Source: Spirogloea muscicola
Lineage: Eukaryota; Streptophyta; Zygnematophyceae; Spirogloeales; Spirogloeaceae
DNA length: 64,000 bases
Assembly (NCBI GenBank): GCA_009602725.1
Contig: WELB01000134.1
Span: forward strand, 110,834 to 174,833
Direction: 5' to 3'
Shown piece by piece: positions 30,313-41,326 of this stretch. The number at the start of each line of letters is the position of its first letter. The first letter of the stretch is position 1. Made by a program: the position numbers and the translations under genes. A model generated the notes under the pieces. The model was given only the letters and a program-made list of their open reading frames with translations. It did not search any database and was not told where the DNA came from.

Positions 30313-31630
30313 TACTGTCAACCCTGTCTTAAGTTATACGGTCGGTTGGGGAGGTTTGTGTAACGATAAGCAGGATATAACGGTAAGGGCAATCACGTGA
30401 CATCACGTGCCCTTATGTACACCTGGTCCCTGGTGCCGCGGTGCGAGAGGTGTCGTACAGCTTAGCGTAGACTTTCAAACCGGCGCCTGCACTCCACCTG
30501 CACTCCAACCGCTTGCTGCAAAGCCCTTTCGCGATCGTCTACTAGCTACGGGATCGACCGCACAAGAGTACATGCTATGGTCGTCGCTGGCGGCATGAGC
30601 GAGAGCGGCGGCGCGACGACGCCACTCGAACTTCTGTGTGACGAGCAAGACTGCGAATTTCTGATCTACAACCCGTGCAGCACATGTCATTGGGAATACT
30701 GCGTCAAGCATATCGATTAGCACGGGCAAAGGCAAATGCAGCATGAAATACATTGGGCACCGCCGCCTTCAAAAGTCGTTACCTCGAAGAGTATTACAGC
30801 AGCCAGCACTGCTACAAGTGTGTGCCATTCTTGTCTCGCTATTTGTTTCAAGATTGGCCTAGTAGCCGGCATCGCAGACTATATCGCAATAAGTAATATT
30901 AGGTATTGGCCGTTGCAGCGTTGTCTCTTGTGCAGAAGAAGCAGATTTGCAACAAGAGGGCTGCCAATCTCCGTATGATGCAAGTCGAGTTGTGCCGATG
31001 GGCGCAAAGCAACTTTAAACTAGTCAAGCAGCCGACACAACCGGCCATTTCCGGCATCCTCAAGCGCTCAGCAGAGTACGCGGCCATCAGTTTGCAATTC
31101 GGTCAAGTGCCGTGTGAGACAAGTAAAAGTGCCTGAGCTAGATGAGGAGCTTGCAAACTGGGTCATTGCCTGCGAGCACAAGCGTGTTTTGATCACCGGC
31201 GAGCTCATCAAGGCAAAAGGGCAAGCACTCGCGGAGGCTCGAGGAGACAGCAGTCCTTATCATTCTCCAATGGATGGCTCCAGTCCTTTCAGCAGCGCCA
31301 CCGCTTTCGGTCGTTCAAAAGTCATAGCGAAAGTGGGTCTGTTGACAGCGCCGTTGTCGCCGCAAGCCTCCGAGCCTGCGCGCAATCGCCGCACCTTTCC
31401 CCCAGTGCAACATTTACAACACGGACGAAACAGGCCTTTTCTATTGCATGGCTGCCGACCGCACCATCGCTCGCCAGCAAAACCGAAGGCCTGAAAAAGA
31501 ACAAAACGCGGGATCACGATCGCTTTCACATGCAATGCGGACGGTTCCGACAAGCGCCGCTCCATTCATCATCGGGCATGCGATTAAGCCCCTCACAAGT
31601 TGGAGTTCAGGCTCATTGGGATTTTACTAA
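30313..31630 (+). pseudogene. Pogo/Tigger-like DNA transposase relic
   Basis: Begins with a TIR-like word after TA (ctgtcaaccctgtcttaagt at 30,316). A first small frame (30,597-30,719) has a Cys/His-rich segment CDEQDCEFLIYNPCSTCHWE. Then come the CENP-B-type DNA-binding parts: KKQICNKRAANLRMMQVELC (~30,936-30,995), ELDEELANWVIACEHKRVLI (~31,135-31,195) and, after a frameshift, SNGWLQSFQQRHRFRSFKSH (~31,265-31,325). The start of the DDE domain follows as NIYNTDETGLFY (31,410-31,445), then NADGSDKR in another frame. The rest of the catalytic domain is absent; sequence changes at about 31,630 to LRR exon relics. Confidence 0.7.
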
Positions 31631-32660
31631 CACAAATTGCAGTCAGCTCCTCTCAAGGTCTGGGCAGCTACTGTTGCATGGAACATCCACACAGTCTAGC
31701 AGAATATGTGGCTTGACAATTGGTAGTGGGCAGCTTCGAGCGTAGTGGTTGTTGTTGACAAAAAAAACGCCGAGTCTGGTGCAGCTCCTCAGCTCAGGCG
31801 GCAAAATACCAGTGAGGCTGCTATGCAAGGAAGAGCAAAGCTCACATACACAGTCGCCAGCAATTGGGCTCTCTCTAAACACAAATTACAGTCAGCTCCT
31901 TTCAAGGTCCGGGCAGCTACTGCTGCATGAGATCTTCTAAGAGTATAGCAGAGATCTATGGCAGACACTTGGCAGAGGGCAGCTTCGAGCCTATTGGTTG
32001 TTGTCGATAATAAGAGTGCCGAGACTGGTGCAGTTCCCCAGCTCAGACGGTAAAATACCGGTAAGGCTGCAATGCCGGGAAGAGCAAAGCTCATTTACAA
32101 AGCTGCCAGCATCGGGCCTTCACTGAACACAAGTTGCAGTCAGCTCCTTTCGAGGACCGGGCAGCTACTCTTCATCTACTGCTCTTAGTACTCTCCTTAA
32201 TGACAATTAGATGCAACCTTAGAAGATTAAAATGTCACTTGTAGTTTCCTGTTCTGCCACACACTGACACGTCATGACAATAGCTGCACAAAATAGAAGT
32301 AGGACCTTCATGGATAGCTGCACATATCTTGATGAACGTTGAGGAAACGTGTTCCTGAATAAAGCCCGAATTGAGCTAGATCTCCCAAGCGCTGGCAGAT
32401 TCCAATTACTGCATGCCAGTGCATGCAGGAGGATGCATAGCAGTAGTTGCCGACCCTAATCACCATCAGGAAAGCTGCTCATTGGAGCAGAAAGGTGTTT
32501 CTGCAATAAGCCGTACATCTGCAACCCTCAGAATCGGTTAAATTTGGCATGCTAACCTGTTATGTGCACCAGGCTGCCAATATTGGCAAGCTCCGAAGCC
32601 AGCGTGCCTTTTAACTGCCCGTCTCGAAGTTTGAGCAACATCACTACCCAGCAAGTGTGT
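31629..32660 (-). pseudogene. LRR exon relics in a 249-bp tandem array (fourth LRR locus)
   Basis: Two direct repeats of about 249 bp (31,629-31,877; 31,878-32,126) and a partial third (from 32,127) share aacacaaattgcagtcagct-type starts. On the minus strand each unit holds one 72-nt LRR exon: 31,817-31,746 (LTGILPPELRSCTRLGVFFV) and 32,066-31,995 (LTGILPSELGNCTSLGTLII). The acceptors are kept, but both donors are mutated (CT and AT for GT). A further LRR-like stretch, LKGTLASELANIGSLVH, lies near 32,618-32,568. No kinase nearby. Confidence 0.65.
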
Positions 32661-33000
32661 ACGAGCGGCCAGCAACGGAGAGAATTGAGCTTGATCGGAT
32701 CTTGAATTCACATTGCACCCCGCAAGGAGCTCGCAGCAACGCTGCTGGCTCAGAAGCCCTCCACGGAACTGCCACTAGTCCTGTGTCTGCAGAGGGGGCG
32801 GGCCCTGCAGGGTCACGTCTTCGACAAACGGCGGCCGCTGGGGCTACCAATGCTTGTGCACTTTGCTTGACAGTTGCAGCGGCCCACTCGAAGTGAGGGC
32901 TCTTGCTGACTGGATATTATGAGGCGCCCACTTGCTGCCGACTTGGAGACCACTTTTCCTACTCTTTGCGCCATCCGGCTCTCTCAGAACTTTCTGGCCC
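32660..33000. other. Unassigned spacer
   Basis: No shared repeat or protein motif seen. Confidence 0.4.
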
Positions 33001-33245
33001 CCTTTGGGCCCCTACCTCCTCCGCCTGAGTGTCTCGTAGCTGCTTTGTTTCTGTTTCTTAGCGCTTCCCCTGGCCCCGTTCTCGTACTCTGTTCATTCCA
33101 TTTCGGGCTGGTTGTTCCAGCCCCTATTCTCAATGGGCGAGCACTTTCTATTTTGGGCTGGCTTTTCCAGCCCCTATCCTCAATGGCCGAGCGCTTTCTT
33201 TATTTCCAGCCCCTATCCTCAATGGCCGAGCCCTTTCTCTTTCGG
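33000..33245 (+). mobile_element. Stack of three non-LTR subfamily B 3' ends
   Basis: UTR box cttagcgcttcccctggccc, then three successive ends: hairpin near 33,105 with ctcaatgggcgagcactttc, hairpin near 33,155 with ctcaatggccgagcgctttc, and a partial one near 33,205 (ccagcccctatcctcaatgg). Such stacking suggests repeated insertion into, or template switching at, the element's own end. Confidence 0.65.
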
Positions 33246-33249
33246 CTAG

Positions 33250-33930
33250 AATTGGCCTCCCTTTCAATATCATGCGCACCGCGCGCCTTCTCTCTTCGGT
33301 ATTCCAAAAGCGTGGCAGGCCTTACGTCAGGCGTCTGGATGTGGTGGCCACCCCCCGGAGTTGTGGGTTTCTTCTGTGGGCCTCGTCTTCTCCTCGACGT
33401 CGTTCTCATTGACGCATTCCAAGTAGGGGCACTCACACCAATTGTGCCAGGTTGGGCGACACATCATGCGGAGAGGAAGGAGAGGCACTGTAATGACCAC
33501 CCCCGGGGCGCCCACTTCTTCCCGTGCGCCATGGACAAAAACGGCGACTATGGAACGAAGTGGTCTTCCCTCCTCCACCATCTGTCACTGCATGTTGATG
33601 CCTGCCGACGTAGTCGGGTGGATAGCTTAGGCCATTCTAGCATCCCGCAAGCCATCATTGCATGCTATAGAATGCGGCTATCATTGAGTCTGCAGCGCTC
33701 CCAGGCACTCGCGATTTACCAGCGTGCGGTTCGTGCATTAGCCCAGGCTAGTGGCTTCCGTGGTGGTGGTTTGGCTCCTCAATAAAGCTTGTCAGATATG
33801 CATGTACTCACTCGGAGATAATAGTTTTCCCCTTAGCCAGCTCATTACCCAGTTAACAGGATATCTATAAGGCTAGAATTGGCCTCCCTTTCAATTTCAT
33901 GCGCACCGCGCGCCTTCTCTGTGTGAAATA
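33250..33930 (+). mobile_element. Non-LTR element, subfamily E, with its 3' UTR
   Basis: Endonuclease-like region to C-terminus on the plus strand: VVGFFCGPRLLLDVVLIDAF, then HAERKERHCNDHPRGAHFFP, CYRMRLSLSLQRSQALAIYQ, ending FRGGGLAPQ-stop at 33,783-33,785 (its LLTRGY end is mutated). The UTR runs ccccttagccagctcattac to aggctagaattggcctccct and tttcatgcgcaccgcgcgcc. An isolated copy of that same terminus also precedes the coding part (33,250-33,295). Confidence 0.65.
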
Positions 33931-34985
33931 GCCACTTTCTATCGTCCTTCCTTCGGGAAGCGCTTACTCTCTCCCTACCCACTCCTTGACTTTTCAAGGA
34001 CTTTGAGGCTCCTCCTCTTGAGGCTGATACCTCGCGCGCAGCGACCTGCGCAGCCGCCGCCGCCTCTGCCACGCCGCCGAGACGCTGGCTCTGGCACCTG
34101 CCAGGAAGTCGCGCTGGTCTGAGCATGGCAGCCGCTTCGGCCAACGCAACGGCGGCGCTCGTCGCCCGTATCGCAGCTGGGTTGCTTCGCCTCCGCCGCC
34201 GGGGACCTTGGGTGAGCAGGTTGTCCTCCTCCTTTCCACTTTTGGCCACTGGAGTCGCTGTGTGCTCCAACGCTTTCTGGCCCCTTCGAACTTCGTTCAT
34301 TCTGGTTCCTGGGTTGGCCGATCACAGCCATCGCTCTCTATTGGAAGAGCCTTTCTTCTTTCCAGGAGATCTGGTCTGGTCTGGTCTGGTGGCTTCCCAG
34401 ACCACCACAGCGTTGCCAGTCCTGAGCCGCGAGCACGTTGCGCCTGCTCGTCCTCTCCGTCTCTGCCGCTTCACCCCACCTGCTCGTCAAGCAGTATTGC
34501 ACTCCAGCGCCACTCTGCGTGGCCTCCGTACTGCACCGCCCGCTGAATGCCATCGTTCCGCCGCGCGCAGCTCCGACAAGGCCACGCTGCTGGCCTTCAA
34601 GGCCGGCGTCAGACTCCCCTATCGGCTCTAACAGTGGCACCCCGCTGACCTCACGCCGTGCACGGTGTTGGCTAGCACGGTGTTGCATGCAATGCCACTA
34701 CGCCCGGCTGCCCCAGGCAAGCGCTTTGTCTCGAGCCCCGGCATCCGCAATTCGGCTGCTGCGACGTGTCAATAAAGCGGCTCCACAAGCATTGGCGGCC
34801 CGGCGGCAGCCGGTGGCGAGGTTGTGGCCCTGAAGGGCTCGCCTCCTCTGCGGCCTCTCGCCCAGAACCTCCGGCAGTGGCTGCCGACATCAGCTCGGGG
34901 AAGGGCTTCTGAAACAGCAGCGTCGATGTTACCTCCTTGCGAGGTGGAGCATGGGGTCAAAGAGTGGCTGGCCCTTGGTGGGCTA
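33930..34985. other. Unassigned GC-rich segment with one LINE 3' end
   Basis: A (+) LINE-type end occurs at about 34,310-34,360 (gggttggccgatcacagcca, then ctctattggaagagcc). The remaining open frames are compositional (Ala/Arg-rich); no gene recognised. Confidence 0.4.
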
Positions 34986-35165
34986 GCTGCTGGCTGGTGC
35001 CCGAGAGGTGGAGACGCCGCCTGACAGCGGCGCCACAGGGCCAACTCTTCCGCTGCGCAGATGCGCAAGTGCTTCACTGTGTGGAGGGTTGGCTTCTACA
35101 CCCCCTACAGCCGAATCCAACAAGGACAACTATCCCCTGACTGCGTGTGTAGGGGCGAGTTGTCA
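34985..35165 (-). repeat. Dispersed repeat R3, copy 3 (inverted)
   Basis: Reverse complement of the core of 7,378-7,660: cggcgccacagggccaactc, gcgcaagtgcttcactgtgt, ccccctacagccgaatccaa, tgcgtgtgtaggggcgag. Confidence 0.5.
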
Positions 35166-36130
35166 CACTTGTTTGGGCTGGCTTTTCACCAGAGAAACAC
35201 AGCCCGCGCCCCCCTTTAGAAGAGCTCACCTTTTAAAGGAGATTAAGCATTCTTTACTCCTCTCTGAGGTTCTCTTCCGACTTGCGGCTGCTGCTCGGCG
35301 TTACTAAGCGCCCATCCCTGTAACCTCTTGCATAGCTCTTGCCGCCTTACCGACTTCAGCCCATTGAATTATGTTCTTCCTTTCTAGGCTGGCATTTCAC
35401 AGCCCCTGCCCCCTTGGAAGAGCTCACTTCTTCTGTGGGCTGGCCTCTCACAGCCTTGACTTTACAGAATGAGAGCTGTTTATTTCTCTCGGGCTGGCCT
35501 CTCAAAGCCCTTTGTTTATCTTTGTTCCGGGCTGGCTTCTAACACAGCCATCCGCTCGCTGTTGGAAAGAATCTTTCTCTGCTCACAGCCCTTTCCCTTC
35601 AGACCTTGCCCGGTGGCCACTTGAGTCGCTGTGGGCTTCACCGCATTTTCACGTCCATCGGGCATTTGGGACTCGGTGGCTCGACCTCTAACAGCGCCTT
35701 GCGAGGCGTGCCGTGTCCTGCCGCCAAGGGCAGCAGAAGAAAAATGGGCAGCAGAGCTGGCAGCCCGGCTTCATTGCCGCCCGGTCGCGCAATCGGGTGT
35801 TCAGGTTGCGCCTGGCCACCTCCCTGCAGCGGTCCCTTGCCTTCGCCGTCGAGAAGTGGCTCTCCCGATGGGGGCAAAGGCTGTGAAAAGCAAGCCCGAA
35901 AAGAAATGCCCTTGGCTTTTGCCGTCCACTTGCGTGCAGGCCGTTCCTTGGCTGCTGCCTCCGGGTTCCATGAGGGCAACGACTTTCCGCCCTCAAGACA
36001 CTCAGACCTGCACTCGCTTGAGAATACTGAGGCCCACTTGTTGACGTCTAAGCAATTAGAATCCTGCTCTTTGCACCATCCGGTCCTTTCAGACCTTGTC
36101 TACTCCTTTGCGCGCAAGGCACCACCTTAG
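35166..36130 (+). mobile_element. Nested non-LTR 3' ends and a 5'-truncated copy
   Basis: Four successive hairpin ends (gggctggcttttcaccag; ggctggcatttcacagcccc; gggctggcctctcacagcc; gggctggcctctcaaagccc, 35,167-35,520) precede a truncated coding copy (LARRAVSCRQGQQ, LRLATSLQRSLAFAV, to about 36,030). Inside that copy, 35,856-35,925 is an inserted minus-strand hairpin end (ggctctcccgatgggggcaa, ctgtgaaaagcaagcccg), which splits the coding tail. Confidence 0.55.
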
Positions 36131-36620
36131 CTTAGAGAGTGAAGCCGCGGGGCGCATGAAATGAAAGGGAGGCCAATTCAAGCCACTACGTTGTTTAGGC
36201 AGAATCTAGTGCAATATTAACAAGGCTACATGAAACGGAGCCCTATGCTAAGGGACCTGCGGCTGCTTTGTAGGGGTTACTAAGCTTTCATCTGCAGTAG
36301 TCCGATCATAGCTGTATGGTTTAGGCGCCTTTCGGCTCTTTGAACTCTGTGTACTTTTTTTCCGGGGCTAGGCTCTCCCAGCCACCGCCCCATCGTGGAA
36401 GCCTCATATTTGTTTTGGGCTGGCCTCTCACAGCCACTGCGGTCGATTAGATAGTGCTCGCCCATTTGGAAGAGCTATTTTGGTGGCTCGAGCTGCTCAA
36501 CCAGCTCGCCCGCCACGCCATCGTCCGCCGCTCCCATGGGGAGCCAGTGGACTATCCTGCAGCCGGGTCGCTAGCGTAGGTGTACCGTATGTGCTTGGCC
36601 GTCTCGCTGCAGCGGTCTTG
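36130..36620. mobile_element. Mixed LINE remnants
   Basis: 36,134-36,200 is a minus-strand subfamily E terminus (ggggcgcatgaaatgaaagg). 36,360-36,480 holds two (+) hairpin ends (ggctaggctctcccagccac; gggctggcctctcacagcc). 36,480-36,620 is a coding fragment (+): ELLNQLARHAIVRRSHGEPV with a stop in the AGSLA-VYRM stretch. Confidence 0.55.
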
Positions 36621-36794
36621 GTCCACGGCCGGCGTGCGCTGGAGCAGGCGGTGGTGGAGGTAAACGAAGGCGTGCTGCCGTTCCAGGCGTCGCTACGCTC
36701 TGCCCATCAGGAGCTGCTCGCGGCGCACCGGGATCTGGCGGGCCAGGCGGTCCAGTCTGAGCAAGAAGGGCTCGCCCAAAGAGGAAATTTCGTG

Positions 36795-37300
36795 TATAAG
36801 AAACAAATGTAGGCCAAATGGCCAAGTACAATGGCAAGCACATCTAAAGATCTACATAACCTACAGCAGATTGACCCGCTCAATAACCACGGGTCAAAAC
36901 ATAAAGGTCACTTATCGATGCATGAATACTAGATGCCAGCAATGGAGCCCTTCTGCCACCAACTAGAGCTCGCCCAGCTTTCTGGTGCAAGGCACTAGCC
37001 TGAGCACGCTGCAAACAGACCGAAACTCGTCGTCGCAAGAGCGACAGATATGCAGCTGGCAAGCCCATCTCAGCCGGAAACACATCTGCACGTTGAGTGT
37101 AGCCTAGATTGGCAATGTTTTGAAGCAGTGTGAAAACGAGGACCCAGACAGCCAAAGATGTCGATTGCAGCTGGCAGGAGCTGATCGCATTGGGGGTAAT
37201 CGGAGTAGTGCCGCAGTTTTCTTTGTTCTGCACCGCCCACTGCATGCCCAGCGATGTGTGTCGATGCTGGGCCCTTACATGCCTCCGTAATAATAGGAGG
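36795..37300 (-). mobile_element. Non-LTR element, subfamily C, 5'-truncated copy
   Basis: Minus strand open from about 37,245 to the stop at 36,880: ADVFPAEMGLPAAYLSLLRR, RVSVCLQRAQASALHQKAGR, ending SDLYVLTRGY. The UTR (gcgggtcaatctgctgtagg) ends with the hairpin ttggccatttggcc and gtttcttatacacga. Similar copies at 39.6-39.9, 55.0-56.0 and 57.3-57.56 kb. Confidence 0.7.
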
Positions 37301-37317
37301 AGCGCGCCCTAAACCCC

Positions 37318-38450
37318 ATCTGAGGATAGGGGCTGGAAAAGCCAGCCCAAAAATGAATAAGCCCCTCGCGCACACCGCTGACCTGCGCGTCCAAGCGCGC
37401 TTCGCGGCCGCGATCGACAAGGCAGCCTTCACCACAGCCTTGCTGCAGATCCCGGAGGCCGACCTGCGCGGGCGCGCGAGACCCCACTCGGCCTCTTCCC
37501 CGGGGGCAGCGGCGTGGCTCCAGGCCCTCCCCCTCAACGACGCCCTCACTCTCCCGGACGAGGTATTCCGCAGTGCCGTCCACCGGCTCCTAGGCCTACC
37601 GCCGCCAAGTCTCCAGGGTGTGCGTCAATGTGAGTGTGGCGAGCGCGAAGCCGAGCCTGGAGAGCTGGCTGCTCATGTTCTGCGCTGTTCTCACGGCGGA
37701 GAGCGGACAGCGGCCCACGACCGCCTCCGGGATGCGATGCATGGCATCCTGGTGGAGGCTGGCTTCTCGGTGGCAGCGGAGAACTCCGCCGTCATGCCGC
37801 TCCAGCAAAGGGCCGACGGTCTCCACATTCGTCGGGTAGACCTGGTGGCCACCCCAGAGGCCGGCGGGCCACGTCTTATCCTGGACGTGGTGACTACTGA
37901 CGCATGACGCATACGACCGCTCACACCCAGCCCAATGTGCCATCAAGGCTGGGTACGCAGTCGCCTGCGCCGCTCGGGCTAAAAAGCTCAAATGTGCTGA
38001 TCATCCGCGGGAAGACGAGTTCTTCTATTGACATCCATGGGGCGTTGGGCGCTCGGTGGCTCGAGCTGCTCAACCAGCTCGCCCGCCACGCCATCGCCCG
38101 CCGCTTCCATGGGGAGCCGGTGGACTTCCCTGCAGCCGGGTCGCTCGCGCAGGTGTACCGCATGCGCGTGGCCGTCTCGCTGCAGAGGTCTACGGCCCGC
38201 GCGCGCACCTGCGTGCCGGCAGAGCCCTCGCTGCTGCCTCTGGCTCTGGCTAGGGGACCCACTTCCAGGAGCCTAGCTTCTCTGATCTGCGGCTGCTTAG
38301 CAGGAGTTACTGAGTGATTCGTAGCTGCTTTGGTTCTTTTTGTGCTTGTTTTCCCTTTGCGCTTCCCCTGGCCCCCTTTGCGTACTTTTGTTCATTCTTT
38401 TTTGGGCTGGCTTTTACAGCCCCTATCCTCAATGGGCGAGCCCTTTCTCC
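37318..38450 (+). mobile_element. Non-LTR element, longest copy of the A/B type
   Basis: After a minus-strand hairpin end (37,325-37,350) the plus strand encodes, in one frame from 37,354 to 37,907: a post-RT helical region (SSPGAAAWLQALPLNDALTL), the zinc-knuckle-like CECG...HVLRCSHGG, HDRLRDAMHGILVEAGF, and RRVDLVATPEAGGPRLILDV with the D...D spacing of restriction-like endonucleases. Stops and frameshifts follow, then ALGARWLELLNQLARHAIAR and the C-terminal tail to 38,317, and the UTR with hairpin gggctggcttttacagcccc (38,404). This copy shows best that the short fragments derive from a LINE with a C-terminal REL-type endonuclease; no RT palm is present. Confidence 0.72.
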
Positions 38451-39190
38451 TTTTTCCTGCTTCGCGTTATTCTAATTTGCTGTTGCTCACTCGTGCTGTT
38501 GCTCACTCGTGCATGTGGTGGCGCCCTGTCGACGAGACATGAAGGGAGGGCTTTGGCTGCGTAGTGAATATGCACCCAGCACAGAGTTGGACATCTAGAA
38601 GGCAACCAGGAGAGGCAACCGCATTGCAGGCCTTTTCTCAGCTATCATGTGTCGGAGGCAACGATGTCGATGGCTGTCGCGCGCTGCTGTGCATACCGCC
38701 TGCAGTCGCTGGCCAGGTGAACCGGCCAGCATTCGGAGAATCTCTCACCGGCTGCGACTTCCGCGACGGGTTGCGTCTGTCGGCGGGGCGACAAGGCCCT
38801 CACGGGGCATGACTCTCTTGCCAAGCCAGGCGAGGCACCGTGGCAGAAAGCGAGGGGCAGGCGCCGCATCAGAGTGGCGCCTGTGCATGCCACAGCAATT
38901 ACTTTCGCGCTGAAAGAGGGCACTGGCAGAGGGCATGCGTCTATCCGTTGTCCGTCTTTTCTGGACCTTGTCATGCTCTTCGGGGCTGGCCCTTTGCAGG
39001 ACATGCTTTTACTTTTCCATTAGTCTCTTGCATAGCTGTGTGGTGTGTTGGCGCCTTTTGCCCTTAGGACCTTCTTCTCTCTTTGGACTGGCCTCTCACA
39101 GCCATTGCCTTATATTGGAAAGAGCCGTCTTCTTTTGAGGTAGCTGCTTCTTTCCCATTACAGGCTCGCCGTCCCCAACAGAAGAAATTG
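38450..39190. other. Unassigned, with two decayed LINE 3' ends
   Basis: Hairpin remnants at about 38,984 (gggctggccctttgcagg) and 39,085 (ggactggcctctcacagcc). No gene recognised in the rest. Confidence 0.4.
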
Positions 39191-39910
39191 CTCGCCTATA
39201 GAGAAGAGGGGCTGGGAAAGGCCAGCCCAAAGAGAATGGACAAGGTCCAAAGAGCTAGAAGGTGCCGAAAAGACAACAGCGCTTCCACATTGACTGAAAC
39301 GAAACTAGACACAGGACGACGCAGATGGAAGCTTCAGTACCCAAGAGTGAAACACAATGCGGCTGCTGATAACAAAAAATGGGCTGTAAACTGCCAGCCA
39401 GATGCATACAGGTGTTCATGACGGAGCCAAAGGCTGGGCAGACAGGGCGCCTCAATACCCCCGTGTCAGCAGTAGGAAAACAGATGAGCTGAGGGGAGAA
39501 AGAGCAACCCCGCTGCGCAAAGCAGAGGCTGCTGCAAGGGCGCAACCAGCCGGCGATGCAAAGCAATTGCCTGGGACCGCTGTAGGCACATAGACAAACG
39601 CATTCGGAGAAGAGAGAGCAGAAGGAGAGATCGTGTATTAGAAAGAAATGTAGGCCAAATGGCCAGGTACAAAGGCAAGCACATCTAAAAATCTACATAA
39701 CCTACAGCAGATTGACCCGCTCAATAACCACGGGTCAAAACATAAAGGTCACTACTCGATGCATGAATACTAGATGCCAGGAACGGAGCCCTTCTGCCAC
39801 CTACTAGAGCTCGCCCAGCTTTCTGGTGCAAGGCACTAGCCTGAGCACGCTGCAAACAGGCCGAAACTCGACGTCGCAAGAGCGACAGATATGCAGCTGG
39901 CAAGCCCATC
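39190..39910 (-). mobile_element. Three minus-strand LINE 3' ends in series (B, F, C)
   Basis: 39,196-39,250: hairpin end ggggctgggaaaggccagcc. 39,360-39,600: subfamily F terminus, reverse complement of about 29,930-30,160. 39,616-39,910: subfamily C tail, ATSAEMGLPAAYLS-like frame ending SDLYVLTRGY at 39,723, UTR with ttggccatttggcc. Confidence 0.65.
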
Positions 39911-40310
39911 TCAGCCGAAGGGGAAGCGCGGCACTGGGAGGATGAATCGGCTCCGCGGGAGCGCCTGCGCCACAATAGGCCCCACTGCCGCGGCTCTGAC
40001 CATCGTCCTGGCCTGCGACAGCTCTCGCCTCGCCCACACCTCCGCCCGCGATAGCCGACAGCCTCTCAATCCCCACAGCAGATTGCCAGTCAGCGAGGCA
40101 GCATGCGCGGCCCAGCGTCTCTCTAAATCGCAGGCGCAGGTACTTCGTATTCGCCTGTCCATATCCCTCAAGCTCCTTGATCACTCGGGGGTATTAGTCC
40201 CCCTTAGCCAGCTCATCACCCAGTTAAAAGGACATTTGTAAGGCTAGGTTTTGCCTCCCTTTTCATTTCATGCGCACCGCGCGCCTTCTCTCCAGCGGTC
40301 CATGGTCCAC
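39911..40310 (+). mobile_element. Subfamily E remnant
   Basis: Plus-strand tail QRLSKSQAQVLRIRLSISLK (about 40,112-40,170) followed by the subfamily E UTR: ccccttagccagctcatcac, cagttaaaaggacatttgta, ggctaggttttgcctccctt, tttcatgcgcaccgcgcgcc. Confidence 0.55.
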
Positions 40311-41105
40311 GCCTGCGTGCTGGCCGTGCTCCAGCTGCAGCCACTCGCTTTCGTCAGGGGACTGCTTCCGGCGGCCAGTTTTCTGACTTGCGGCTGCTTA
40401 GTAGAGCTCAATAAGTGATTCTCCTGCATGGTACGTGCTTAGTAGTGTGTTTCAGCACTTTTCGGCTCCTTGGGGCCTTATCAATTCACTTCGGGCTGGC
40501 TTTTCACATGCTGACTTCGTTATGCGCTTCAGCAGATTTGCAGCCACCTGGGACCTTGTCAATACTTTCCGTGCTGGCCACCTTCAGAAGAGCTCACTTC
40601 ATTATCAGAGATTGAATCATATTTCCTCTCCTCATATCTTCGCTCTGTCAGCTTGCTCTTGCCTCATTCATTCTCTACGCCAATGCGCATTCACACGCAG
40701 TCACTTTACTTGCCATCATTTCATTTTCACCACTGTGTCGACCATATTTATGTTTCTAAATCACACCTGTTTTTGCCACTACAGGACGGGCAAAGCTCCA
40801 TTACACTCCACTGACCACAATGCTACTGGGACGCTGATGGGACGCTGCCCAGCCTTAGTGTTGGCCTGTTGAGCTGGGCTATTCGTTAGTACCCAATTAG
40901 GGCTAACCGAAAGCCCAGGACCTGGAGCATTACCGTCGTCACTCAGGTGGGGCTCGAGCGATGGAGAAGCGGCGCTCTTGGAGGGAGTGCCGCGCTCCTT
41001 CCTCGCCTTCTTGCCCATGGCGGTGACGGCGGCAGGGTCCGGCAGGAAGCAGGCCGGCAGCTAACGCAAGGCAGGTGGTGTGGGCGCTGGCAAGCAAGCA
41101 GCAGT
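40310..41105. other. LINE remnants and a third R4 block; otherwise unassigned
   Basis: 40,300-40,480 contains a short decayed (+) tail and UTR; a weak hairpin lies at 40,495. R4 is at 40,690-40,860 (ctgaccacaatgctactggg). 40,860-41,105 shows nothing recognisable. Confidence 0.4.
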
Positions 41106-41224
41106 GAAGGAAATGCGTGTATATTAAGAGATGGGGAGGCCATGTGTGGCCAAGTACGAAGGCAAGCACATTGGACAAATGTACGTCACCTGCTGCTAAG
41201 CTGACCCGCTCAGTAACCACGAGA
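41105..41224 (-). mobile_element. Non-LTR subfamily D 3' end
   Basis: Near-identical over ~110 nt to 26,899-27,005: gaaatgcgtgtatattaaga, tgtggccaagtacgaaggca, acgtcacctgctgctaagct. Lies about 400 bp upstream of the OGDH start. Confidence 0.6.
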
Positions 41225-41326
41225 GTGGGGGTGAGAGCAGCTCGGTGGCCCGGTTGGCAGTGTGAACTTTATGCCCACTGACCCACCCCCTTTATCACTA
41301 ACTACTAAAGGAGATGCGGCGCGGTT

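Noticed and set aside
33107-35520. Rho-independent-type terminators at the GGCTGG hairpins
   Set aside because: Nuclear eukaryotic DNA, and the hairpins sit at fixed positions in LINE 3' UTRs.
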